From Deltaproteobacteria bacterium (GTDB taxonomy: Bacteria; Myxococcota; Myxococcia; Myxococcales; Anaeromyxobacteraceae): a DNA stretch of 64,000 nt. The notes beneath the pieces were generated by a model. It was not told the DNA's origin, searched no databases, and saw only the letters and a program-made list of their open reading frames with translations. This document shows positions 1 through 7,203 of this stretch, piece by piece; the stretch's first letter is position 1, and each line of letters opens with the position of its first letter. The stretch is from positions 78,861-142,860 of the forward strand of contig JACRMN010000020.1 in assembly GCA_016214955.1 (NCBI GenBank), in the 5' to 3' direction. A program made the position numbers and the translations under genes.

Positions 1-1463
1 GGCAGGCGGGCATGGCGCTCGGGCGCCTCGGCTACGCCGCCGTCATCTTCGAGGGCGCGCCGGCCGGCGACGACCTCTGGAAGGTGCTCATCGACAAGAA
101 CGGCGTCTCCTTCAGCGTCGACAACAGCTGCCGGGGGCTCGGGAACTACGACACCGTCGAGAAGCTGGTGAAGGTGCACGGCGAGAAGTGCGCCTACGTC
201 ACCATCGGCCAGGCAGGCGAGATGAAGCTCGGCGCCGCCTCGATCGCCTGCACCGACCGCGAGCTCCGGCCCACCCGCCACATGGGGCGCGGCGGCGTCG
301 GCGCGGTGATGGGGTCGAAGAAGATCAAGGCCATCGTCGTCGACGAGTCGGGCACCACCCCGCCGCAGCCCAGGGACCCGGCCCGTTTCAAGGAGGCCGC
401 AAAGGCCTGGGTGGAGGGGCTGAAGCGGCACGCCGTCTCGGGCCAGGGCCTGCCGGCCTTCGGCACCAACGTGCTCACCAACGTGCTCAACGAGGCCGGG
501 GGCTACCCGACCTTCAACTTCAAGGAGGGCCGCTTCGCCGGCGCCTCGAAGATCAGCGGCGAGACCCAGGCGCAGCTGGAGATCGACCGCGGCGGGCTCG
601 CGACCCACGGCTGCCAGCGCGGCTGCACCATCCAGTGCTCGGGCATCTTCCACGACAAGGAAGGGAAGTACGTCACCAAGCAGCCCGAGTACGAGACCGT
701 CTGGTCCCACGGCGGCAACTGCGGGATCGACGACCTCGACGTCATCGCCCAGCTCGACCGCATGGACGACGACTTCGGCCTCGACACCATCGAGATGGGC
801 GTGACCATCGGCGTCGCCATGGAGGCCGGCGTCATCCCCTTCGGCGACGCGGCCGGGGCCCTCCGGCTCCTGGGTGAGGTGGGCAAGGGCACGCCGCTCG
901 GCCGCATCCTCGGCTCGGGCGCGGGCGTCACCGGCAAGGTGTTCGGCGTCGAGCGCGTCCCGGTGGTGAAGAACCAGGCGCTGCCCGCGTACGATCCCCG
1001 CGCCGTGCAGGGGCAGGGCGTCACCTACGCCACCTCGCCCATGGGCGGTGACCACACCGCCGGCTACGCGGTGGCCACCAACATCCTCAAGGTGGGCGGC
1101 TTCGTCGATCCGTTGAAGCCCGAGGGGCAGGTCGAGCTCTCGCGCAACCTGCAGATCGCCACCGCCGCGGTGGACTCCACCGGAATGTGCCTGTTCGTGG
1201 CCTTCCCGGTGCTCGACCAGCCCGACACCTTCCAGACGCTGATCGATCTCCTCAACGCGCAGTACGGCCTCTCGCTGGTGGGCGACGACGTCGCCGCCCT
1301 GGGCAAGAAGGTCCTCTCGGCGGAGCGCGGCTTCAACTCGCGGGCGGGGCTCGGCGTCGAGCAGGACCGGCTGCCGCGCTTCTTCGAGCAGCAGCCGCTC
1401 GCCCCCCACAACGTGGTCTTCGGCGTGAAGCCGGAGGAGCTGGATCGGGTCTTCAACTGGTGA
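1..1463 (+). CDS. Aldehyde:ferredoxin oxidoreductase family protein, 5' end cut by window
   Basis: Tungsten/molybdenum-pterin enzyme family that oxidises aldehydes to acids with ferredoxin as acceptor. The frame is open to base 3, so the N-terminal pterin-binding part lies upstream; about 487 residues are visible against roughly 600 for the family. Visible hallmarks are a C-x3-C-x3-C iron-sulfur motif in HGCQRGCTIQC (about bases 608-640) and a late cysteine in DSTGMC (about 1172-1190), which fits the fourth ligand. A MoaD-like and a ThiF/MoeB-like gene follow on the same strand, as is common for AOR operons. By context it would clear the aldehyde made by the downstream iron alcohol dehydrogenase. 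The substrate is inferred, not seen. Confidence 0.9.
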   Translation, partial: QAGMALGRLGYAAVIFEGAPAGDDLWKVLIDKNGVSFSVDNSCRGLGNYDTVEKLVKVHGEKCAYVTIGQAGEMKLGAASIACTDRELRPTRHMGRGGVGAVMGSKKIKAIVVDESGTTPPQPRDPARFKEAAKAWVEGLKRHAVSGQGLPAFGTNVLTNVLNEAGGYPTFNFKEGRFAGASKISGETQAQLEIDRGGLATHGCQRGCTIQCSGIFHDKEGKYVTKQPEYETVWSHGGNCGIDDLDVIAQLDRMDDDFGLDTIEMGVTIGVAMEAGVIPFGDAAGALRLLGEVGKGTPLGRILGSGAGVTGKVFGVERVPVVKNQALPAYDPRAVQGQGVTYATSPMGGDHTAGYAVATNILKVGGFVDPLKPEGQVELSRNLQIATAAVDSTGMCLFVAFPVLDQPDTFQTLIDLLNAQYGLSLVGDDVAALGKKVLSAERGFNSRAGLGVEQDRLPRFFEQQPLAPHNVVFGVKPEELDRVFNW

Positions 1464-1540
1464 GGGGTCGCCCCGGAGGGGAGGGTGCCTTCGAGCCCTC
1501 TCCTCCGGGGGCGAGCGCCTCGGCGACGCCGGGCACGGCC

Positions 1541-1765
1541 ATGAAGCTGACCGTCAAGCTCTTCGCGACCTTTCGCCAGGGGCGCTTCGCCGAGGCGGAG
1601 CTGGAGCTCGCCGAGGGAACGACGCTCGGGAGCCTCGCCGATGGGCTGCGGATCCCGCGGGAGGAGATCGGGATCCTGATGGTCGGCGGGCGGCACGCCG
1701 AGCTCGCCCACCGCCCCGCCCCCGGCGACGTGGTCGCCATCTTCCCGCTGCTGGGCGGAGGCTGA
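1541..1765 (+). CDS. MoaD/ThiS-like beta-grasp sulfur carrier
   Basis: A 74-residue ubiquitin-like sulfur carrier ending in Gly-Gly-Gly. A C-terminal diglycine is the end that E1-like enzymes adenylate and thiocarboxylate during pterin-dithiolene synthesis. The ATG follows the AOR stop by 77 bases and its stop lies 2 bases from the start of a ThiF/MoeB-like gene, its expected activating enzyme. Position beside AOR suggests a dedicated carrier for the tungsten or molybdenum cofactor of that enzyme rather than the housekeeping MoaD. ThiS-like or protein-modifier roles cannot be excluded from sequence alone. Confidence 0.8.
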   Translation: MKLTVKLFATFRQGRFAEAELELAEGTTLGSLADGLRIPREEIGILMVGGRHAELAHRPAPGDVVAIFPLLGGG

Positions 1766-1767
1766 AG

Positions 1768-2592
1768 ATGCCGGAGGCCGCGCTCGCCGACTTCCTGCGG
1801 AGCCGCGCCGAGGGAGACCTGCTCCCCTGGGCGGCCCAGGTCGAGGGGGCCGCGCGGTCGGGCGCCGGCCTGGCGGAGGTCGAGCTCGCGGCCCTGCGGG
1901 CGGGCCTGCTCCCGGCGCGCTACCGGCGCAACCGGAGCACCCTCACCGTCGAGGACCAGCTCCGGCTGCACCTGTCGCGGGTCGGGATCGTGGGCTGCGG
2001 CGGGCTGGGCGGCTATCTCGTCGAGGAGCTGGCCCGGCTGGGCGTGGGCACGCTGGTCCTGGTGGATCCCGACGTCTTCGAGGAGCACAACCTGAACCGG
2101 CAGCTCCTCTCCACGCCGGCCCGCCTCGGCGCCGCCAAGGTGGAGGTGGCGCGGGACCGGGTGGCCGAGGTCAACCCGGCCGCGACCGTCGTCGCCCACC
2201 GGGAGGCGCTCTCCGCCGCCAACGGAGCGCGGCTGCTGGCCGGCTGCTCCGCGGTCGCCGACGGCCTCGACAGCGTGCGGGTGCGCCGCGAGCTGGCGGC
2301 GGTCTGCCGCGGCCTCGGCGTGCCGCTGGTTCACGGCGCCATCGCCGGCTGGTACGGACAGGTGGCCGTGCAGCTCCCCGGAGCGGACCTCTCCCCCCTG
2401 CTGCGGGAGACGCCCGGCGGCAAGGGGATCGAGACCGCGCTCGGGAACCCGGCCTTCACCCCCGCGGTGGTGGCCAGCCTGCAGGTGGCCGAGGTCGCGA
2501 AGCTGCTGCTCGGCCGCGGCAAGGCGCTGGCCGGGCGGGTCCTGCACCTCGACCTGCTGGAGATGCGGTTCGAGGAGCTGCCGCTCGGCTGA
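1768..2592 (+). CDS. ThiF/MoeB/HesA-family adenylyltransferase
   Basis: A 274-residue E1-like enzyme with a Rossmann ATP site (GCGGLG, residues 76-81), an acidic residue after the second strand (D100) and the conserved NLNR stretch (108-111) of ThiF/MoeB proteins. It should adenylate the C-terminal glycine of the adjacent MoaD-like protein. I see no CxxC zinc pairs in the C-terminal half, unlike many MoeB proteins; AOR-linked members often look this way. The roughly 60-residue N-terminal extension before the nucleotide-binding domain is not recognised. Co-transcription with AOR and the MoaD-like gene is very likely from the 2-base spacing. Confidence 0.85.
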   Translation: MPEAALADFLRSRAEGDLLPWAAQVEGAARSGAGLAEVELAALRAGLLPARYRRNRSTLTVEDQLRLHLSRVGIVGCGGLGGYLVEELARLGVGTLVLVDPDVFEEHNLNRQLLSTPARLGAAKVEVARDRVAEVNPAATVVAHREALSAANGARLLAGCSAVADGLDSVRVRRELAAVCRGLGVPLVHGAIAGWYGQVAVQLPGADLSPLLRETPGGKGIETALGNPAFTPAVVASLQVAEVAKLLLGRGKALAGRVLHLDLLEMRFEELPLG

Positions 2593-2628
2593 CGCCGGCC
2601 GGCGGGCGGCGCCGTCGGCGAGGCACGG

Positions 2629-3159
2629 TCAGGCGAACCGCACCCGGAGAGCCACGGGCCCGGCTCCGGGCGGCTCGCCGGGAGCGTCACCCGCCAGGTC
2701 GCGCGCCTCCTCGCGCCCCACGAGCACGCCTCGCGCCAGGAGCGCGGGGCCGACCTCCGCGAGCAGGAGGTTGAAGACCGCCACCTGGATGGTCGCCGGC
2801 CGCTCCGGTGGGGCCGGAGCAGCGCTGGCCACGCGCGTGATGGCGGCGCGCATTGCCGCGTAGTGGCCGCCGCGGCGCAAGGTGGCGCCGACGAGCCCCG
2901 GCATGGCCGCGGAGAGCGCCAGGCGGGAGCCCGCCCGGAGCCGGGCCTCCTCGATGTCGTCCACCACCTGGTCGTCCAGGAACACGGTGGCGATCCGCGT
3001 CCCGACGTAGTCGGGCGCCAGGCCGAGATCACCGGTGAGGAAGGCTGCGACCGAGCGGCCGGCGGAGGCGCGCACCCCGACCCCCCGCTGGAGGAGGGGA
3101 GTGAAGCGGTGGATCCGTGCGCGCGGCAGCTCCAGCGACCAGGCCGGCTCCAAGGTCAT
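2629..3159 (-). CDS. Conserved-looking hypothetical protein, possibly beta-grasp-like
   Basis: This minus-strand frame of 176 residues starts at an ATG giving MTLEPAW; a longer frame to 3348 has low-complexity content and is probably not translated. The middle (VFLDDQVVDD, then a Gly/Arg-rich stretch LRRGGHYA) recalls small beta-grasp or MoaD-type folds, which would suit the neighbouring cofactor genes, but that is an inference. There is no signal peptide, no membrane segment and no clear purine-rich ribosome site before the ATG. It converges on the ThiF-like gene, 36 bases stop to stop. Function unknown. Confidence 0.55.
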   Translation of the reverse strand: MTLEPAWSLELPRARIHRFTPLLQRGVGVRASAGRSVAAFLTGDLGLAPDYVGTRIATVFLDDQVVDDIEEARLRAGSRLALSAAMPGLVGATLRRGGHYAAMRAAITRVASAAPAPPERPATIQVAVFNLLLAEVGPALLARGVLVGREEARDLAGDAPGEPPGAGPVALRVRFA

Positions 3160-3431
3160 GTCCGGGGGGCCTAGCAACCCCGGGGCCAGGGCCGGGCCCT
3201 GGAGCTCGTTCAGGGGCGCCGTCTCCTCCAGGCGGCAGTCGCTTCCCGGTCCCGTGGCGTCGCGCTTCTTGCGCGAAAACCTCGCGGGCTGGCGGGCGCG
3301 ATCTGCGGCCGCGGTGCCATTGCCGGATCCGCCCGGGCGCGGAAGCACGAAAGGTGAACGGTCCTCCTGGAGTCACGCCCGCTTCCGCCGCCGCTCGCCG
3401 GCGGCGGCCACTGTAACGGTGCGGCGCGCGC

Positions 3432-3470
3432 TGTCGCGTTCCATGTCACGCGAACGAGACGGCTGCGACA
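3432..3470. promoter_or_regulatory. Candidate upstream activator site: inverted TGTCGCG/CGCGA/GCGACA motifs
   Basis: TCGCG (3434-3438) and CGCGA (3449-3453) form an inverted repeat with a 10-base gap. TGTCGC (3432-3437) is mirrored again by GCGACA (3465-3470), with a related TGTCACG between. The cluster lies about 110-130 bases upstream of the candidate sigma-54 promoter, the usual distance for an enhancer of an AcoR-type activator, and such an activator is encoded at 18019. The link is inferred. Confidence 0.3.
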
Positions 3471-3561
3471 CACCGCCTCGGCACTGACTCGTTGGGCCGA
3501 GGGACAGGAAACCCTCCGCAAAACCCAACCCGTACGCAGCGCGAAGGCCGCCTCGCGCCGG

Positions 3562-3578
3562 TTGGCCCGCCGGTTGAA
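3562..3578 (+). promoter_or_regulatory. Candidate sigma-54 -24/-12 promoter
   Basis: TTGGCCCG-CCGG-TTGAA has the GG doublet and 10-base spacing of a sigma-54 element, but the -12 dinucleotide is GA instead of GC, so the match is imperfect. It is about 90 bases before the alcohol dehydrogenase ATG. A sigma-54 activator in the same locus makes it plausible. Confidence 0.35.
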
Positions 3579-3669
3579 GAAGCAAAGTGCACCGTCGTTC
3601 TCGTCCGGATCGAGCTCACGCAGCGATGCGAGAGCACAGGAAAACCTCGCCCAACGAAAGGGGCCGCAC

Positions 3670-4875
3670 ATGAGCAGCTTCAACATCGCCTCGACAGAGT
3701 TCCCCCTGCGAAACTTCCACGCCACGCCGCGAGCCACCATCGGCTGGGGCGCCTACCGCATGGCCGGCGAGGAGGCCAAGGCCATCGGCATCCGCAACGC
3801 CCTCATCGTCAGCTCGGGCCTGAAGGGCACCGGCATCCTCGACGAGGTCGCGGGGGTGCTGAAGGCCGCCGGCATCGGCGTCAGCATCTACGCCGGCGTG
3901 ACCTCCAACCCCAAGGACCACGAGGTCCACGCCGCCCACAAGCTCTTCAAGCAGGCCAAGTGCGACGGCGTGGTCTCGGTGGGCGGCGGCAGCTCCCACG
4001 ACTGCGCCAAGGCGGTGCGCATCGTCGACGCCCACGACGGCCAGAGCATCCGCGAGTTCAACGGGATGTGCACCACCAAGAAGCCCATCACCGTGCCGCA
4101 GCTGGCCATCACCACCACCGCCGGCACCGGCTCGGAGACCAGCTGGGCCGCGGTCATCACCGACACCCAGAAGATGTACAAGATGGTGATCTTCGACCCC
4201 AACATCATCTCGTCGCGCGCCATCGTCGACCCGGCGCTGATGCGCACCATGCCGCCCTTCCTGACGGCCTGGACCGGGATGGACGCCATGACCCACGCCG
4301 TCGAGGCCTACGTCTCGCGCCTCGGCGTCCGCACCTCGCAGGGGCTCGGCATCCACGCCATCAAGATGATCGCCAAGGGGCTGCGCGACGCCTACGCCAA
4401 CCCCACCAACGCCGAGGCCCGCGAGAACATGGCCTGGGCCCAGTACACCGCCGGCCACGCCTTCAACAGCGCCGGGCTGGGCATCGTCCACTCCATGGCC
4501 CACACCCTGGGCGCGCTCTTCGACTCGCCGCACGGCCAGTGCAACGCCATCGGCCTCATCCCGGTGGAGCGCTACAACATGGTGGCCTGCCCGGACAAGT
4601 TCCGGGACATCGCCGAGGCCATGGGCGTCGACACCCGCGGCATGACCACCTGGAAGGCGGCCGAGGCGGCGGTGGACGAGCTGGAGCAGCTCCGCAGCGA
4701 CCTCGGCATCACCGAGACCTTCGCCACCCTCGGGCTCAAGGAGGAGCACCTGGAGAAGTTCACCCCCATCGTGCTCCAGGACGTGTGCACCGGCGGCAAC
4801 CCCCGCCAGGTCACCTCCGACGTGGTGAAGATGATCTTCCGCCAGTGCATGAAGCCGGGCGCCAACGGGAAGTAG
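3670..4875 (+). CDS. Iron-type (group III) alcohol dehydrogenase, probable mycofactocin-dependent nicotinoprotein
   Basis: A 401-residue member of the iron-containing alcohol dehydrogenase family. GGGSSHDCAK binds the dinucleotide phosphates, and the helical half carries the family metal histidines (for example in DAMTHAVEAY, IVHSMAHTLGA and SPHGQCN). The ATG giving MSSFNIAS is chosen over an upstream in-frame extension because the extension is Arg/Ser-rich and lies over the promoter region. Its length and its position next to mftABC match the methanol:nicotinoprotein oxidoreductase type, in which NAD is held tightly and an external carrier removes the electrons. It should convert an alcohol to the aldehyde that the AOR oxidises. 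Substrate unknown. Confidence 0.85.
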   Translation: MSSFNIASTEFPLRNFHATPRATIGWGAYRMAGEEAKAIGIRNALIVSSGLKGTGILDEVAGVLKAAGIGVSIYAGVTSNPKDHEVHAAHKLFKQAKCDGVVSVGGGSSHDCAKAVRIVDAHDGQSIREFNGMCTTKKPITVPQLAITTTAGTGSETSWAAVITDTQKMYKMVIFDPNIISSRAIVDPALMRTMPPFLTAWTGMDAMTHAVEAYVSRLGVRTSQGLGIHAIKMIAKGLRDAYANPTNAEARENMAWAQYTAGHAFNSAGLGIVHSMAHTLGALFDSPHGQCNAIGLIPVERYNMVACPDKFRDIAEAMGVDTRGMTTWKAAEAAVDELEQLRSDLGITETFATLGLKEEHLEKFTPIVLQDVCTGGNPRQVTSDVVKMIFRQCMKPGANGK

Positions 4876-5080
4876 CGGCTGCGTGGGTACGGGCCCGGCA
4901 GGGCGGTACGGAGGCCGGCGCTCTCCGGCCGGGCACGAGCCGAGGCGTGGGTGAAGTCGTCGTCGGCGTCCCCCGGTGGCGCGGAGCGCGTGGGCTCCGC
5001 CGCCTCCCGGGGGCGCCGACGGCGGCGACTCCCCGCAGCACTTGCGACCTTCCACTCCAACCGATGGGGAGAAACCGTTC

Positions 5081-5611
5081 ATGACTCTGCCTTTGCTGGT
5101 GGCGATCAGCGTGATGTGGATTCCGGTGGCCATCCTCTTCCTGGGAAAGGGCGAGCCGCGAAGCACCGGGGCGGTGACGGGCTTCGTGGGCGCGGTGGTG
5201 GTGGTCGGCGCCTTCGTCCAGGCGGCCGTCTTCAAGGACCCGTTCACCGCCGGGCTCCTGCTGGTACACGGGCTGCTCTACTGCACCGTCGGCTACGCGC
5301 TGCTGGCCGGGCTCGAGGACCTGCGCTCGGTGGGCAACGTCGCCCTGACGGTGGCCGTGGTCTCGGCCATCTACATGGTCCTGTTCTTCACCGGTGGGCC
5401 GGTCCTTCCCGACGGCAAGCAGCTCGTCGCCAAGAGCGACTACCTGGCGCTGGCCTGCGCCGGCTACGTGGTCCTGACGATCGAGGTCTGGCTCAACGCC
5501 TACGGGAAGTTCCCGGCCCGTGGGCTGGCGCTGTCGCTCATCGCCTGGGCCTTCGTCGGCCTCTGGGCGCCGGCATTCTGGCTCCTGGCGGCCGGCCGGC
5601 TTCCCTTCTAG
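5081..5611 (+). CDS. AmiS/UreI-like six-helix membrane protein
   Basis: A 176-residue polytopic protein with about six hydrophobic helices (roughly residues 3-22, 29-48, 55-75, 86-104, 122-142, 150-172). The EPRSTGAV turn after helix 1 and the tryptophan-rich last helices resemble AmiS/UreI small amide/urea channels. The ATG follows GATGGGGAGAAACC. It sits between the alcohol dehydrogenase and mftA in the same direction. A role in passage of a small neutral substrate such as a short alcohol or amide would fit, but this is an inference; membership of AmiS/UreI rests on overall pattern only. Confidence 0.6.
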   Translation: MTLPLLVAISVMWIPVAILFLGKGEPRSTGAVTGFVGAVVVVGAFVQAAVFKDPFTAGLLLVHGLLYCTVGYALLAGLEDLRSVGNVALTVAVVSAIYMVLFFTGGPVLPDGKQLVAKSDYLALACAGYVVLTIEVWLNAYGKFPARGLALSLIAWAFVGLWAPAFWLLAAGRLPF

Positions 5612-5692
5612 GCGGGCGGGAACGCGAGTGCCGGCGCGCGGTCCGGCACGCTTGGCGGGGACGAGGCAATCACTCTCGAAAAGGAGCAGCAG

Positions 5693-5845
5693 ATGGCAAG
5701 GCAGAAGAAGGCGAAGGCAACCAAGGAGCGGCGCGCGGGCTCGGCTCGGCCGCCCGCACCCCCGCAGGCCGATGGCGAGCCTCGGGTGCTCGAGGAGATC
5801 CGCATCGAGGAGCTGGCCATCGACGGGATCTGCGGCGTCTACTGA
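5693..5845 (+). CDS. mftA: Mycofactocin-type precursor peptide
   Basis: A 50-residue peptide with a Lys/Arg-rich N-terminal leader (MARQKKAKATKERR) and an acidic segment EEIRIEELA before the C-terminal core IDGICGVY. Known MftA peptides end in IDGMCGVY, and the terminal Val-Tyr pair is cross-linked by MftC and carried into the redox cofactor; here Val49-Tyr50 are intact and Met is replaced by Ile. AAAAGGAG lies 7-8 bases before the ATG. The gene is too short for most gene callers. It is followed 10 bases later by mftB and then mftC, which confirms the identification. Confidence 0.92.
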   Translation: MARQKKAKATKERRAGSARPPAPPQADGEPRVLEEIRIEELAIDGICGVY

Positions 5846-5855
5846 CGGAGGGTGA

Positions 5856-6167
5856 ATGGCCCCCGCTCCCGCCACCGCCCGCCGTTCCGCCTCCCCGCGC
5901 TCCGGGGAGGCGGAGGAGAGGTGCTACCGGCTCGCGCCCGGCTGCCAGGTGCGGGCCGAGCGCTTCGGCCTCCTCTTCTACGACCTCTCCGGCCCACGGC
6001 TGCTGTTCGCCGAGACCGGCGACCTCCTCCCGGCCTCGCTCCTGCGCGCGGGTGGCTCGCCCGGCCAGGCGCTGCGAGGCCGCACCGCGGCAGAGCGCCG
6101 GCGGACGGCGCAGCTCCTCGACCTCCTCGTCCGGAAGGGGTTCCTCCATGAGCAACCGGTTCGTTGA
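5856..6167 (+). CDS. mftB: MftB peptide chaperone (PqqD-like RiPP recognition protein)
   Basis: A 103-residue protein whose region from about residue 22 (CYRLAPGCQVRAERFGLLF) to the end has the compact winged-helix RiPP-recognition pattern of MftB/PqqD: a lead strand, then a C-terminal helix pair ending near VRKGFL. It should bind the MftA leader and present the core to MftC. A GGAGG ribosome site precedes the ATG by 5 bases. The C-terminus overlaps the mftC start by 20 bases, so the two are translationally coupled. The first 20 residues are Ala/Pro/Ser-rich and may be a dispensable extension. Confidence 0.88.
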   Translation: MAPAPATARRSASPRSGEAEERCYRLAPGCQVRAERFGLLFYDLSGPRLLFAETGDLLPASLLRAGGSPGQALRGRTAAERRRTAQLLDLLVRKGFLHEQPVR

Positions 6168-7203
6168 CGCAGGCCTCTCGGCCCCGGTGAACCTCACCTG
6201 GGAGGTGACGCTGGCCTGCAACCTGCGGTGCCGGCACTGCCTCTCCTCGTCGGGGCGGCCGGCGGTGGGGGAGCTCGACACCGCCGAGGCGCTCCAGGCG
6301 GTGGAGCAGCTGCACGGGGCCGGCGTGTTCCAGGTGAACTTCGGCGGGGGAGAGCCGTTCCTGCGCCCCGACTTCGAGGAGATCCTCTCCGCCTGCCACG
6401 ATCGCGGGCTCGTCACCTGCATCTCCACCAACGGGACCCTGCTCGACCAGGCCCGGGTCCGCCGGCTCTCCAGGAGTCGCCTGGTGGCCATCCAGGTGAG
6501 CCTGGACGGCGCCCGGCGCGAGACCTGCGACGCCATCCGCGGCGAGGGCACCTTCGCCGAGGCGCTGCACGCGCTCCGGCTCCTCGCCAGCAGCCCCATT
6601 CCCACCAGCATCAACACCGTGCTCACCGGCCCCAACGCCGCCGAGATCCCCGACCTCCACCGGCTGGCCGGCTCGCTGGGGGTCTCCCTGCGGGTCTCGC
6701 GCTTCCGGCCCTCGGGGCGCGGCGCCGTCGACTGGGAGGCCCTGCGCCCGACGGCGAGCCAGCTCCTCGCCTTCTCGGCCTGGCTCTCCACCGAGGCGGG
6801 GGTGCGCACCGGGGACAGCTTCTTCTCGCTCACCTCGCAGGAGCGCCAGGGGCTGGGCCTCAACCTCTGCGGCGCCGCCAAGCTCACCTGCTGCCTGGGG
6901 CCGCGGGGCGACCTCTACCCCTGCGCCTTCCTGCAGCGCCGCGAGTTCCGCGCCGGCTCGCTCCGCCGCCGGTCGTTCGCCGAGATCTGGCGGGAGTCGC
7001 CGGTCTTCGAGAGCTTCCGCAGCCTGCGCATCCACTCCTGCGAGAGCTGCCAGCGGTTCGACCAGTGCCACGGCGGCTGCCCGGCGGTGGCCTACCACCT
7101 GGGCCGCGGCGTGGGCGGCGGGGATCCCGAGTGCCTGATGGAGTGCGTCACCACCCTGGGCGGGCCCGCCCCGCGTCCGGCCGTGCAGGAGCCCACGCCA
7201 TGA
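6148..7203 (+). CDS. mftC: MftC radical SAM/SPASM peptide maturase
   Basis: A 351-residue radical SAM enzyme with C24-x3-C28-x2-C31 (CNLRCRHC) for the SAM-binding cluster, GGGEPF as the SAM glycine motif, and a C-terminal SPASM domain with the cysteine series CGAAKLTCC, YPCAF, SCESCQRFDQCHGGC and a final DPEC. The opening APVNLTWEVT is characteristic of MftC. Known MftC decarboxylates the terminal tyrosine of MftA and then forms a carbon-carbon bond to the valine. Length and cysteine pattern are complete. Its stop overlaps the next start in ATGA. Confidence 0.93.
   Translation: MSNRFVDAGLSAPVNLTWEVTLACNLRCRHCLSSSGRPAVGELDTAEALQAVEQLHGAGVFQVNFGGGEPFLRPDFEEILSACHDRGLVTCISTNGTLLDQARVRRLSRSRLVAIQVSLDGARRETCDAIRGEGTFAEALHALRLLASSPIPTSINTVLTGPNAAEIPDLHRLAGSLGVSLRVSRFRPSGRGAVDWEALRPTASQLLAFSAWLSTEAGVRTGDSFFSLTSQERQGLGLNLCGAAKLTCCLGPRGDLYPCAFLQRREFRAGSLRRRSFAEIWRESPVFESFRSLRIHSCESCQRFDQCHGGCPAVAYHLGRGVGGGDPECLMECVTTLGGPAPRPAVQEPTP

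Larger units (their letters stand above)
3160..3669. promoter_or_regulatory. 510-bp control region upstream of the alcohol dehydrogenase
   Basis: No convincing gene is seen here. The stretch between the minus-strand hypothetical gene and the alcohol dehydrogenase is the longest gap in the first 20 kb and is the natural place for regulation of the mycofactocin locus. It holds a candidate activator site (3432-3470) and a candidate sigma-54 element (3562-3578), listed separately. The annotated ADH start is preceded by GAAAGGGG as a plausible ribosome site. Confidence 0.5.

Noticed and set aside
2629..3348. Longer version (239 residues) of the minus-strand hypothetical gene
   Set aside because: The first 60 residues are composition-driven Arg/Gly/Pro sequence. 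A start at 3159 leaves the protein-like part.
3562..3669. N-terminal extension of the alcohol dehydrogenase
   Set aside because: The extra 36 residues are Arg/Ser-rich, lie over the candidate promoter and precede the point where the family normally starts.
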